DNA of 64,000 nt, from contig OY855908.1 of the NCBI GenBank assembly GCA_963693305.1, forward strand, positions 21,749,493 through 21,813,492, read 5' to 3'. Below, piece by piece: positions 42,841 to 54,184 of this stretch. A model generated the notes under the pieces. That model saw only the letters and a list, made by a program, of their open reading frames with translations, did no database searches and was not told the origin of the DNA. The DNA comes from Meandrina meandrites (taxonomy: Eukaryota; Cnidaria; Anthozoa; Scleractinia; Meandrinidae). Numbering within the stretch: the stretch's first letter is position 1; every line of letters begins with the position of its first letter. The translations under genes and the position numbers were made by a program.

Positions 42841-43734
42841 TAGTTATTTTTTCCAAAAATAACTCTTTAGTCGGCGCGATGGACCGTGTAGTCAGTCAGT
42901 CAGTCAGTGAAGTATGTTTGTATGTCACACCAATCAGGTTTGAGGTACTATCAGAACCAATGAAATTGCAGTTTATAAAGGGGAAGTAATCTTACACAGT
43001 TGTAAGCGAGCGATTTCATTCGAAGATTTTAGATTTGTAGGAGGCGGAATCTGTGAGTTGTGAATTAACCCCGGATTTAAAACGCTTGCCTGCTTACAAC
43101 GCACACGCCGCACGCAAAAGACCCAACACTAAATTGTTATTCGAGCGTTCGTTTAGGACGGGCTAGTTTCACTGACCATAGATTTGAAGAATAATGTTCT
43201 CATTGTGATGTTAATACTTTGTTTACAAAAAGTCATAAAAAATGGCAAGGAATCTTCTTCAGATTGTGTTGTGGCCTCTTGTTTTAAGAGTTTGTGACAA
43301 GGAAACTTCCTAAATTTAATATTGCTTGAGACTCCGTGTCGCTAACTGAAAATCGCAATTAATTTAATTAGTCTCTTTAGCGTTTTGCTTGATTCATTGG
43401 CTCTTGGGCAAGTAGCGTTTATGTTTATAAGGTATAAACATAAACACACCACGTTTAGACATTTAATTACCGGTATGGGTATTGACTTTAAAATGGTTTT
43501 GCTTTTAAAATTAACTGCGATCGATAGCGGCAACAGGCTAGAATAAGAGCATGTCATTCCGTGACAGTTTGATAGCTAAAATTAATTAGTTCTTGTTCCT
43601 GTTTGTTGAATGAAAATTTACATTTACGACAAGAAACAAAAGCTTTCCAAAAAATATAGTTTTTGATTTAGTTCGTTTATTACTTCGTTTATTACTTTTC
43701 GATTACTCAATGGAGACATGGTCTTTTCAAGAAA

Positions 43735-43915
43735 AACAAAAGTGTCATGTTACAAAAGTGAGATAAACAAAAGTGTCATGTTACAATAGTGAGATAAACA
43801 ACACAAGTGTCATGTTACATGCGTTTTCAAAAAAAAACAAACAAAGGTATCGTTTTACAGTGTGACAAAAACACAAAAGGATCCTGTAACAAACAAAAGT
43901 ATCGCGTTACGGTTG
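43735..43915. repeat. Cluster of an 18-bp motif (acaaaagtgtcatgttac)
   Basis: About five copies with variants at one or two positions, spaced 20-50 bp. Three more variants are at 46928-47000 (agtatcacgttac, agtatcatattac, agtattgtgttac). The regular recurrence within the mosaic region resembles subterminal protein-binding sites of transposons. Confidence 0.7.
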
Positions 43916-44189
43916 TAAAAATAAGCGCTAACAGAATAAGCCATTTCGTGACATTTTGACAATTAAATTAGGTCTTGTTTTTTAAATGATAAAAATCTAC
44001 TATTGAACGAAACAGTTTTGACGTAACAAAAAAATTGTTTTGTCTGAAAGCATTTTTTTTTCCAAAAAATGCCACTTAGTCGTAGTAAGGGGCTATGTAG
44101 TTAGTGATGCACCATGCACAAATAGCTCAACCCATGAAATAAACCATCCCACCTGGACTAACACCCAGTCTTACCCCAAGCCACCCAAT

Positions 44190-44377
44190 CAATAGGCCAT
44201 TTCCGAGTTGCCCTTTGCCTCAGTTTCAAAACGAGTCTACGTGCGAAACCATTGAAATGAAAATGACTGATTTGCATGAAAATGGTCGTGAAGGTGAAAC
44301 TCATTTTCATATGAATGGTTTCGCACGTAGACTCGTTTTAAAACAGAGGCAAAAAATAACTCGGAAATGGCCTATTG
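44190..44377. mobile_element. 188-bp near-palindromic MITE
   Basis: The ends caataggccatttccgagt and actcggaaatggcctattg are inverted, and an inner pair, cgagtctacgtgcgaaacca with its inverse, makes nearly the whole element a hairpin. No coding region. Confidence 0.85.
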
Positions 44378-45381
44378 AAAAAATAACTCCTGCACGCTTA
44401 GCGTGCCTATGTTTTATATAAGAAGCAATGTTAGTGATTGCAAAAATTAGCATTGCAAGGATCTATTAAAATTCAAATTAATCACAAAGAGTCACGAAAT
44501 GCTAATATCTACTTTGATTTAGTGCTTTTTAAACTCGAAAAATATTTTCTCGGCAGCAGGGCCAATTCCTTTCCTATCCGGCCCTCAGTTCCTCTTAGAC
44601 TTTTGTGAATCCGCTGACTGGTGCATAGCGCTTGTGTCCATCAGTAAGCGAGGAAGCCGTTTCATTGTTTATTTCCTTCTTCAATAAACACTTAATTACA
44701 CCCACTTCACAGTGAAATGATGTGTCGCTTAGCGGCAAGATCTAACAATCGATCAATTGAACTCTCGAATGATTACAACCTTTAATTACATGATTTTTAC
44801 ATGAAAAACCGAGTGATAATTTTGAAAATGCTTCGTTTCGGCAAATAGTTTCTTAGATGCTCAGTACGGTATTTTATCATGTTTTTAGGGGAATGTTATA
44901 AACACTTGCGAAAAAAGAAAAGAAATTTCGCTCGCAGGATACAGTGCTCGAACTCATGGCCTTGAGCTACGTCAACACGAGATAATTTCTTATTCCAGTA
45001 ATCCTTTATGAACTGTATGACAGTTCTAAGTCGCAAAGTCCTGGCAAACATGGTTACCCTTTAAATATATTCGGAAGGTTTAGTTGTGAGTATCCGATGG
45101 CATACAAAGGTAATTTGACGAATAGGAGGTTGAAGTTTTCGGTTTTACAAATAGGTTCCTGTTGCATAATTCATTTTCCGAGTTTCAGTGGCTCATAGTC
45201 ACTTTGATTAGTGCAGAATGCACTATTGTGATGGTTGTGTGGGGCTGTCGTCCGCCAAACCGCTAACACACTAAACGCGTAAACTTTGATGAGACAAGCT
45301 AACTCCCGAGTTAGGATTTCGAGTTGGATTTTCGAGTCGGGATTTTTTGGGTAAAGCAAAACCCATTACAATTATTGAAAG

Positions 45382-45947
45382 CTAACCGGAGTGAATAGCA
45401 GGCTAACCGGAGTGCATAGTAGGCTAAACGGAGTGTATAGTAGGCTAACCGGAGTGTATATTAAGCTAAACGGAGTGTATAGTAGGCTAACCGCCCGGGG
45501 GGGGGGGGGGGGGGGTACTCCCCTAAATTTCGGATAGGGGTGTGCCGCGAACGTTTTCAAACCCTGACCCTATCTAAGGATAAAGAAAACGAAAATTTAT
45601 ACCCTTTCTAAGGCCTAAACCCGAAAATTGACACCCTATTCAAGGGGAGGAGAAGCATTGCGTGACGACTCAAATAACGGCTAACCGCGCACGGCAAAGC
45701 TCAAATCTTTCAAAATCGCTTTGTTAATACTTAATGACGGGTAGTTCAGTTTTAACAATTTTTTTTTTTCGTTTAGCTGGGCGTTTATTTTAGCTGATAG
45801 AATTTAGCTACCCTATCTAAGGATCACACCGGGAACACAATGCCAAAAGGACCAAAAATGATACCCTATTTAAGGACCGAGAACCTCAAAAAACATACCC
45901 TATCCCGCGGCACATACCTATATAGTAGGCTAACCGGAGTGTATAGT
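45382..45947. repeat. 21-bp minisatellite interrupted by a ~430-bp insertion
   Basis: ctaaccggagtgtatagtagg-type units start at 45382, 45403, 45424, 45445, 45466 and 45487; the last is cut after ctaaccg by sequence starting cccggggggg, and the repeat resumes at about 45924 for one unit. The 20-base core is caaccggagtg-like in each unit. Confidence 0.85.
45494..45923. mobile_element. Non-coding insertion with G run and tgccgcg inverted motifs
   Basis: Left part: G run, tactcccctaaatttcgg and tgtgccgcgaac; right part: tatcccgcggcacatacc. The motif accctatctaagga recurs several times inside. It disrupts the 21-bp minisatellite, so it inserted later. Class unknown. Confidence 0.6.
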
Positions 45948-48620
45948 GCGGAAAATCCTCCAAAATCCTAACTCGAAAGGCCATCTCGAAAATCCTAACT
46001 CAAAAATCCAACTCGAAATCCTAACTCGAAAATCCAACTCGAAATCCTAACCCGGTAAATTGGCAACCTCAACTTTGATAATCAATTAATTAATTATTCT
46101 TATGAAGGGGGGTAAGGGGTGGGGGGTACCTGCACTAGGTAAAACGAGGAGTGCATCGACGTTATTCTTTTATATGATAAACACAAAGACTATATTTGTT
46201 TCGGAACACAATCTTCTTTCCTTGTGGTATTATTCTTCTTGAGCAGAAAACATTGCGCTAAACGCATGTGCAGAAGATAAATCTATTACGTGCTTGAACT
46301 CACGAACGTCACGTTCTCAGTTTTCTCTGTGGTACGATTCTTGTAGACTCTGTGGCGCCAAGTTAAAGCCGCAAATTAATTAAATTAGACAGTTATTCAT
46401 GTAAAAATTCTTGATATGGTACATTTCATAAACTGAAAATAAAAGACTGCTTCGATTACTAGATAATCGAACTGGTTTTATTAAAGCAACGTAACTACTA
46501 CCGATGACGCTGTGTTTGAAAATATTAAAAAACGCTTTCGTTTTTAAATATGCAAAAATTTGAAGCGGGATTTTTGGCAAAAAATTCCTATAAACCACAA
46601 AACAAATACTCCAGCTGTACTGCGCTTTGAAAACCCTTCCGAAAGAGATGTGTTCTGATTTGATCCGCTAATTCCGGAGTGTTCTGTTTTGGGGTTGAGA
46701 CAACTTATTACGTACGGATTGTGCTGATTGGGCAAAATTTGACACCTTACACAACCGGAAGCGGCGTAAATTTCGAGCCATTTCAAAAGTGTATGTTGCG
46801 AACCTAATTTAAACAAGCTGCAGTTTAAATTCACAGGACAGGTCGCTGGGCAAACGTTTCTGAACTCTAAGACTCAATAATTCCATAGTTAAAATTATGA
46901 GTAATAACCAATCAGGAAGAAAAACCTAAAAGTATCACGTTACATACGCTGAAGGAAAACAAAAGTATCATATTACAAACGAATAAAAGTATTGTGTTAC
47001 GATTGCAAAGAACGTGTTATTGAAAGTGAAATGAGGCAAATAAACAAAAAAACCTAGGCGCTCAATGCGTGCAAGCCTTATTTTTTTGAGAAACGTTTTC
47101 AGACTTGGATACTGGATGTTGAGTAGTGGGGGAGAATTATTAGCGCATGTTTAAGAGTGTACCTCAGAACTCTTTTAACATAGATTTTTTTTGGTTTAAA
47201 AGGTTAAACTTCACGGAATGACAAGTTCTTATTCTGTTGCCGCTATCGATCGTGGTTGATTTGATTTTAACAGCAAAACTATTCGAAATAAACACAAATA
47301 CCCGTTATTTAAAGAAAAAGGTCAACGAGATTTATCAAATGTGTGAAACATTAACGCTAATGATCAACGACTAATTAAATTAATTGCAGTTTTCAGTGGC
47401 GCCACGGAGTCTCCAACAATGTTTGGAAAGTTTCCTTATCACAAATTCTCAAAAATTCCTAAGCAAACATGTATGGTTTGCGGTCTTTTCTTTTTTTGCG
47501 AAACATTCATCAATGCAAAAGATGAACACCTGGCGAGCCCGAAAGAAGCAACAATGTAATTTCTACTCAGTTCGAAACCGTGATAATCACGTAATTTTGT
47601 GGGTGTTAACAAAGCGCCACATTGAAACAACTATTTACTCAGAAGCGTACTTTTGTTTGTTTGTAAGATAACAGTTTGTTTTTATGAAAAACACTTTTTC
47701 ATAAACGTACGTAACATGATACCTTTGTTTTTCTTAAGTAACAAACGAATCAAAACTAAAACCATCTCTTTTGGAAGGTTTTTCAAAGTCCATTGCAGCT
47801 GGAAGATCTGCTTCTATTTCTTAGGAAATTTGCGCCTAATTTTTGGGTATTTAATTATGAAACTGAAAATGAGAGCTAATTAATTATCAAATTGTCACGG
47901 AACGGCACTTCCACTTATTCTGTTGCCGCTATTGATGGCAATTGATTTGACTTTAATATCAAAACTATTTTAAATAGTCCGATTAATTACCACATGAGTC
48001 TGTTAAAACGTAAGCATGTTGTAATTCTTAATAAGTGAAAAGGGCTAGACCCCCAAAAGACTGATTAAATTAATTTTCGGCTTCATTGGGCGCCACAAAG
48101 ACTCTGGGCTCTTTTCGTTTTAGGTTAAATATCCATCAATACAAAGGTTTAAATCCTGGCGTAAACCGGGAACACGCAATAACATATTTCTACACCATTC
48201 GACACCATGCATGACAAATGCATTTTTACTATAGTCAGTACCTGGACAGTCCTCCCATTCACAACTAGCCGTAATTAAAACATAATCGTTTCCGACTTAG
48301 AAATCACTGCAGCTAAGCAATCCTGCTCCCAAGCCTTGTCAAGCGGTACGTGCCAATCAGTTTAATCTCCATAAAACTACCTAAAATCCAAAAGTGAATA
48401 CCCCCTCCTGTTTTACAGGAAAAAAGAGATGGCCGTTCACAAAGCGGAAGCAAATTTTTCCCACATACGATGCACTTTTAGACGCGGCAATTTGATTGGC
48501 TCTTGATATTAGCTCCAATCTGATTGGTGTGACATACACACGGACCCCACTTACTGACTAACCACATAGTCCATCACGACGGCTAAGAGGTATTTGTTTG
48601 CAAAAAAAGAACTCAATGAA

Positions 48621-49600
48621 ACGTCATACTTTTAATTAATCGGCCCCTTTGCATTTTTGACTTTGAGACTCTGGGTTATAATTACCCTGGACTGTTTTGC
48701 TTTGCATTCCTAGCTGTTTCTTCATGAGTTCCCAGTTCTCTTCGTTTTGCTGGATAATCATAACTCACAAACAAACCCCATCGAATGCCAGCATTAAACG
48801 ATGGCGTCATACGTCATCGCTTAATGACGTCATACTGACGACATCATAGCTTAATTATCGTAATGCTCAATTTCGTGATATCAATGACTTTAATTAGGTT
48901 TCATGCCATGCTTGACAATTGAAACTTGGCCGGAATGTTGGTCTAGTGGAACTATTTCTGAGAAGAAATTCTTTAGGTTCGATCAGATTTTTCTTTTTGA
49001 TTTGTCAATCAAGAAGGCCGATCTCCCAGGCGGAACAGAGGAAGAGAAAAAGAAGTCGACATTTTTCTATTTTGAATAAAAAGGCGAAAAGCTGAAAAAA
49101 CTCGAGACATTTCTCGTTTTGACTTTTTCGCGATAAGTGAAATAAAACAACTTGAGAAAGTTCATTTAAGCAATATCCGGGAGAAATCCTAAAAATACTC
49201 CAACTTATCTGAATAAAAAATAGCACTTATTTCAGGTTTTATAAACGCGAGTGAAATCGATAAAAAAGGTATCGCATTTTTCGTTTTTGCGTGCAGTCAC
49301 AAATCATGGAGTTTTGTGGTTTCTAGATTCTGGTTTTAATGAAATTAGAATAAATATTCGTAAACGAATATTTACGCTGGTTTTGTGTTCAAACTTTTTC
49401 TACCGCACATTTCTCTACATAAAATTCTCTGAGGTATGTAGAACGCGTACGGTTAAATAGATAGTTCATCATGCAACCAAACCAAAGCGATTCAAAACTA
49501 CATTGTAAGCTATTTGATAGCGAGCACAACGTGAAGTAAATTAAAACAAGTTTCTTCGTATTCATCAAAGTCCTTTTTTACATTTAATTACTATTATTTT
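48621..49600. other. No gene; possible tRNA-like promoter boxes
   Basis: Mostly unremarkable AT-rich sequence. At 48938-48984 there is ttggtctagtgg followed by ggttcgatc, matching RNA polymerase III A and B boxes with a somewhat short spacing. No tRNA cloverleaf could be drawn. May be a decayed tRNA-derived SINE. Confidence 0.25.
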
Positions 49601-49609
49601 GTTTATTTT

Positions 49610-49910
49610 ACTGATAAACCTAATAACGAGGTTTTTGACGATTTTCCGAAGATTTCCGACCATTTTCCGAAGATTTCCGAAGATTTTTCAAAATGTTTTC
49701 CCGTTGCATTGCCGAGGAAGATCCGAAGATGTTTCGACTTAATATCGGTAAACTTTGGCTCATTCAGCATTGAAACATGGCAAACTCGTCAGGAAACGTG
49801 ACGAGATCGATATCTTCACATATGAAAGATATGATATCTCTCACTTGTGAAGATATGATTTTTCTCAGCAAGAAAAATCCTGGTAATTCCCTCTAGTTTA
49901 TATAATAAAT
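49610..49910. mobile_element. MITE of the ttccgaagatttccg family, copy 1
   Basis: Contains several ttccgaagatttccga repeats, then ggctcattcagcattg and a gatatgat-rich hairpin, ending agtttatataataaat. The same order occurs at 56650-57030. No coding region. Confidence 0.7.
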
Positions 49911-49991
49911 TGACGTCTCTTTTGTCGTGAGTTTATTTTGTTGTGCCTCGAGATATTTCAATTTTCTCTGGGCAATTTTCTTACGCCGTAA

Positions 49992-50471
49992 TGCATCAGT
50001 CAATTCCAGGAGTGCCCATCCCCCCCCCCCCCCGGGCTGACCCCTGGGCATTAGCATTTCTTTGGTAAATTCCCCGGGGTGGGGATGAGGGAGCCGGGCA
50101 AATGCCCCGCTCCCGGGTTGATTGTTTTCAATCTCTCGATAGGTGATATAAGAATATAATACAAGTTGTTGCTTCTTGACAATGAAGAAATATCTAAAAT
50201 TCAGAAAATATACCTTTAAAAACATCCATGAACATCCACGAGCTTCTCTAGTCCTTCATGGATTAGCTAATCTGCAACGTAGTCCACGTCTTGGCCTATA
50301 AACGCCTCCATCACGAATACGCGACTCACTCCACGGTTTCGAAACCACGTGTCAAATGCCCGGGGGTCAACCCGAGGTACGCAAATGCCCCACCCCCGGG
50401 ACGGGCAACATTAGGAAATGCCCCGGGGTTGCCCGGGGGGGGGATGGGCACTGCTGGAATTGACTGATGCA
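49992..50471. mobile_element. Second PIF/Harbinger-like MITE with TAA duplication
   Basis: TAA at 49989-49991 and 50472-50474 flanks the same termini as 29906-30404 (TGCATCAGTCAATTCC and inverse). It is 480 bp long and differs from the other copy mainly in C and G run lengths. Same orientation. The different target triplets confirm independent insertion at TWA sites. Confidence 0.9.
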
Positions 50472-50474
50472 TAA

Positions 50475-52680
50475 GATATTCAGTTTAACCGTTATTTTGT
50501 ATGTATATGGACAACCGTATACGCTTAGAAATAATGTGGCTTCTTATTCAGAAACACTGTTAACTAAGCAAAGAAAGTTAATAAATGGGAGCTGCGCTTT
50601 TAGGCCCGCATCTGTCAGTGTCTACATACAAGTGATAGGAAGCAGTACGTATACTTAGGAACTAGGGGTAACAAGACGAAAAAGAGACTACAAATAAGTA
50701 AAAGATATGTAGATGATTTTCAGCCATAAACTGCCGATCTTAACTCCCATAGTGTGTTACATCATACTTATCAATAATTACACAGTAACGTTTGGATGTA
50801 CAAACCTTAGCATATCTCACAAATTGATCTATAAACACCGTAGGCCGGATTGGCTGGGATATTGCTGTCTGAAATGCGAAGTCATCTCTTTTCGTAGGCG
50901 TTGATTTTCGTTTCAAGATAGCACACTTTTTTTGTTCTTATGGTAGTTTCAGTTCCAGCCCTAACGGTTAAATGTCGTTAATACAAGTTCCAAAATTGTC
51001 GCGTTGATATTCACTGAGACCATCATTGTAAGCTATCGTGGAGCGCTTCAATCGGACTGTGGCTGAACCCCTGTTCGGGTCGAAAAGCTTCCCGATTTTG
51101 GCAACAAAGTGACGAAGTTGATTGGGAAAACCTGCCAAAGCTAATGAAATGAATGAAATACTTTATTAAAGTGTCAGTAGTGTTTAGCTTTTAAAAACTA
51201 ATTTGGGACACTATTTACATTAAAATATATCTAAGCTACATAAAGTTAAAAATATGTACACTAAATTCTAAGAAAAGAATTCTGAAAATACAATATAAAA
51301 TTTTAAAATGAAAGTGGGTGTAAGATAAAATTTGCAATAAAGAATTAAAGATTAAAAATTCAAAATTTCTAGCGGCCTAGCTGCATCTGTCACATTTACA
51401 CTCGGTATGCATTAAGACGTGTAAGGTCTTTCCTCCTAAGGAAAGAAAAGGCAGTTTCTGCCAAGCATTCAGCGCCGGCTTACAGACCCATTGGCTTGAA
51501 AGAAAAAAAGGCTTTTGCCGCTGGTGAACTGGGAGGTGGGCAGAAAAGTGCCACCGACCGCATCTGGAGTTTTGAGGTTTACAAGATAAAAGGTATGACT
51601 ACAAAACCTGGCATTCCCGTTTTGAGCGCAGCTTTGTCCGCGAACAGCTGCTTATCGCGCCTGAGCTGCCGCCTGAAAAAGTCCTAATTCGTCTTTCATT
51701 CCCCTGGCATTAGGGTAATTAAACTCTGGAATGTAATTTTCTCGCAAGTAAGAGTTGTCATGATTTTTCATGCTCTTCTGCCCATGCTATTGACAGGGAC
51801 CACGCAGAGGGAGGCGCTAGGGGGGCTTTTGGGACGATTAATTCCTCACTTGCCACTGAGGAATAAATCGTCCCAAAAACCCAACCAAAGCTCGCAGAAA
51901 CAGACAATCAACATTAGGTAAGTGATCTTTATTTATCTGGCTTATAGCTAGTTTATTGTTATTTAGGCAACAAAAGATCTCAAATTCAGCGATTTAGGGG
52001 GCATTGTTCGATCGTTTGAGTCAAACCGACAACGACCGTTGCATATCACTAACAAGGCCATCGCTTGGTCTGCCTGTGGTATATATCGAGCACTGCAGGC
52101 TTGTTCCTAGTGCATCCTCAAGTTGTTTTTGCTCTTTAGGCCTGTTTACTCTCATTATGCCAGGTTCCTAAGGCCTTTCTGGTTTGTATTTTCGCGCGTC
52201 ACGGGGCCCGGGAAATTTTTTACGGCATAATTACGAGCATAATAGCAACAGTCGAGCATGATTTGGAGCATAATAGCTCGTTTTTTGAGGGCAATGCCAA
52301 AAAAGCATAATGCTCCATTTTAGGAGCATAATGTGTCAACCCCTACACCGCATTTCACGGGTGCCACGCAATCATGGCTGCTGTGCGCAATTCCACACGA
52401 GGGAATTGCACTGATAATTTTTCCCTCCATGTTACCTGTTGTTGGGATCTGTAGTTATCGCTAATAAAGGGGACACAATCTGTCATTATTGAGTCGCCCT
52501 TTGAATCGATCGACCTCCACATTTTGCGTCTGTCTGTGTCTTGAAAGGTTTTATTGAGAAAAATATGGTATCTTTAGACGGTAGATAAATAGACTTCCAC
52601 ATACCTTAAATCTTTCTAGCATTATATCTTAATTCTTCGATCTATGTTCATCTATCATCCGGTGAATGTTTTTTTCGCGG
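50475..52680. other. No intact gene; small retroelement traces
   Basis: At 51150-51180 aatgaatgaaatactttatt looks like the 3' end of a non-LTR element on the minus strand. At 51500-51690 a + strand frame reads SATDRIWSFEVYKIKGMTTK before a stop, vaguely like the end of an integrase; not assigned. A hairpin (ttttgggacgattaattcc with inverse) is at 51827-51879. The motif gagcataat recurs at 52220-52330. The rest holds nothing I recognise. Confidence 0.4.
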
Positions 52681-52819
52681 TCAAAATTTAAACTTCCCGC
52701 GAGTGGCTACTCGTGAGGTCACGATGGTAACGCGCATCGCTCGCGCCATCTCAGTAGCTTCGGACTTCCGGTTTAATTGTGCATGCCTAGCTTCCAAAAG
52801 AACATTACCGAATGGGGTA

Positions 52820-53037
52820 GGTAATGGAATCAATTGGTGTCCTATACGCACCAAATGGATTTGGTGTATGTAGGACACGAATCAAAATTCGAAAACGCAT
52901 CTTTAAGAACGAGACACTTTAGAATATGAAAGTCATATTCTAAAGTGTCTCGGTCTTAAAGATGCGTTTTCGAATTTTGATTCGTATCCTACATACACCA
53001 AATCCATTTGGTGCGTATAAGTCACCAATTGATTACC
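52820..53037. mobile_element. Near-perfect 218-bp hairpin
   Basis: The left arm, from ggtaatggaatcaattggtg to ttagaatatgaaa, is the reverse complement of the right arm, which ends tcaccaattgattacc, with only a few differences and a loop of a few bases near 52930. Each arm is about 105 bp. Possibly a foldback MITE. A transcript would form a long double-stranded RNA. Confidence 0.9.
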
Positions 53038-53044
53038 AACAGTC

Positions 53045-53120
53045 CCGTCCCCATAGCCCTTTTCGCTTCTCTTAGCCGGCAGGGCCTTGGCACGGGAGAC
53101 GAATAGCTCTGGAGACAAAG
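53045..53120. repeat. gtccccatagccc / agctctggagac inverted motif
   Basis: gtcccgtccccatagccctt on the left and gaatagctctggagac on the right are partly inverted; the middle carries gccggcagggccttggcacg, found in reverse at 62895-62915. A remnant of the gtccccagagc family. Confidence 0.45.
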
Positions 53121-53163
53121 GATTTTCAGTCCCAGATTTTAGGACATCCGGTCCTCATGTATG

Positions 53164-53283
53164 CTATTCAAATCTCATGGAATATTCATGACACCTCGCG
53201 ATGACGTCATTGGCATTATGTAAGCCGCTTAATGTTATGCATCTGTGCTATTTAAGCTAACAAGTCTCGGGGAATACATCTCG
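53164..53283 (+). repeat. Left direct terminal repeat of the YR element
   Basis: One of two 120-bp copies. It contains tgacgtcattggcatta, a CRE-like tgacgtca core, and ctatttaag. The first ORF starts at 53291, eight bases after it. Confidence 0.9.
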
Positions 53284-53290
53284 AATCATC

Positions 53291-53392
53291 ATGACTGACC
53301 AGTCACGTCCTTTGCCCGTTCGCAACCAAGAAGTGGCCGAAATAGTGCAGGTTTTGCAACCCGTCAAGCACGTGGCGGGTAATGTATGCTAG
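53291..53392 (+). pseudogene. Start of the first ORF of the YR element
   Basis: ATG eight bases after the terminal repeat: MTDQSRPLPVRNQEVAEIVQ and 13 further codons to a TAG. The position fits a gag-like first ORF. The rest is missing. Confidence 0.45.
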
Positions 53393-53629
53393 GACGCTCA
53401 TCCGGGCTTGTTGCTCTATTGTCAAGTCCTAAATCTTTGTTATCACGTTGGTGGACTACATTCTTTTTGTTTCTTGGACGCGACTGGTCTGAAATTTTAT
53501 TTCTACCTTGCACTCCGGTTCGGTTAATTAGTTCGGTAGCTACCTAGTTGTTGTCGGAGTACACTAGGAGAATTTGGATATACGATCGACGGAAAGGGGC
53601 AAAGCCTTTAGGTATAAGGTAAAGCGTGT

Positions 53630-53960
53630 GCTTGTGTGCCCACTCATGTGGTGTGGCTGTGTGCCCACCAAAGAGAGATGGTGTGCCCGCTACGAGTGTG
53701 GCTGTGTGCCCACCCTAGTGATGCGGCTGTGTGCCCGCAAGGGTTGTGGCTATGTGCCCACCCAGGAGGTGTGGCCCACCGTCGAGGAGTGACTGTGTCC
53801 TCTAGCGGTGTGACTGTGTGTCCGCTGAAGAGGTATGGGCACGTGTCCGCTCAAGATGTGTGGCTATGTGCTCACTGAAGAGGTGTGACTATGTGTCCTC
53901 CAAAGCGGTGTGACTGTGTGTCCACCGAAGAGGTGTGGCTGTGTGCCCACCCAAGAGTTG
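53630..53960. repeat. ~27-bp minisatellite (gtgtggctgtgtgcccacc)
   Basis: About a dozen diverged units built on gtgtggctgtgtgcccacc followed by a short variable piece such as aaagag or gaagag. It sits inside the YR element where the first half of the RT region should be. Confidence 0.85.
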
Positions 53961-54184
53961 TGGTTGTTTGTACAGGAAGGCCATGTCCTTACTGGCCGGA
54001 GTGGGGTGCCGACAAGGATGCCGGACGGTGTGAAGTGAAGTGAAGTGAATACTTTATTTACCCCTTCAGAAGTGTGTCCGCGGAGGTGTGGCTGTGGGCC
54101 TGCTATGCCCCTTAGTTGGGAGCAAGGCGTTTCGGAGTGTTCTTGTGAAATTAGTGGCGTCCAAACAAGAAGTGGACTATAGGT

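Larger units (their letters stand above)
45301..46060. repeat. Region bounded by inverted ctcgaaatcctaac-type repeats
   Basis: Left: gttaggatttcgagttggat (45312 onward); right: tandem copies of actcgaaatcctaac and actcgaaaatcca at 45970-46055. Between them lie the 21-bp minisatellite and its insertion. Probably a small element whose ends carry these repeats; limits uncertain. Confidence 0.55.
42840..48620. repeat. Mosaic of dispersed inverted repeats
   Basis: The left end (42840-42990: ttagtcggcgcgatggac, cagtcagtcagt, atgtcacaccaatcag) is repeated inverted at 48480-48610, and part of it again near 44050-44110. A block with gttgccgctatcgat and taattaaatt, ending next to ggcgccac, occurs inverted at 43330-43560 and direct at 47215-47410 and 47880-48110; its end appears again near 46340-46380. 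The order suggests a large TIR element or several related copies inserted into one another. No coding region is recognised. Confidence 0.65.

Noticed and set aside
49893..50225. 110-codon minus-strand ORF
   Set aside because: Mostly the Harbinger-like MITE and its C run; the rest has no domain.
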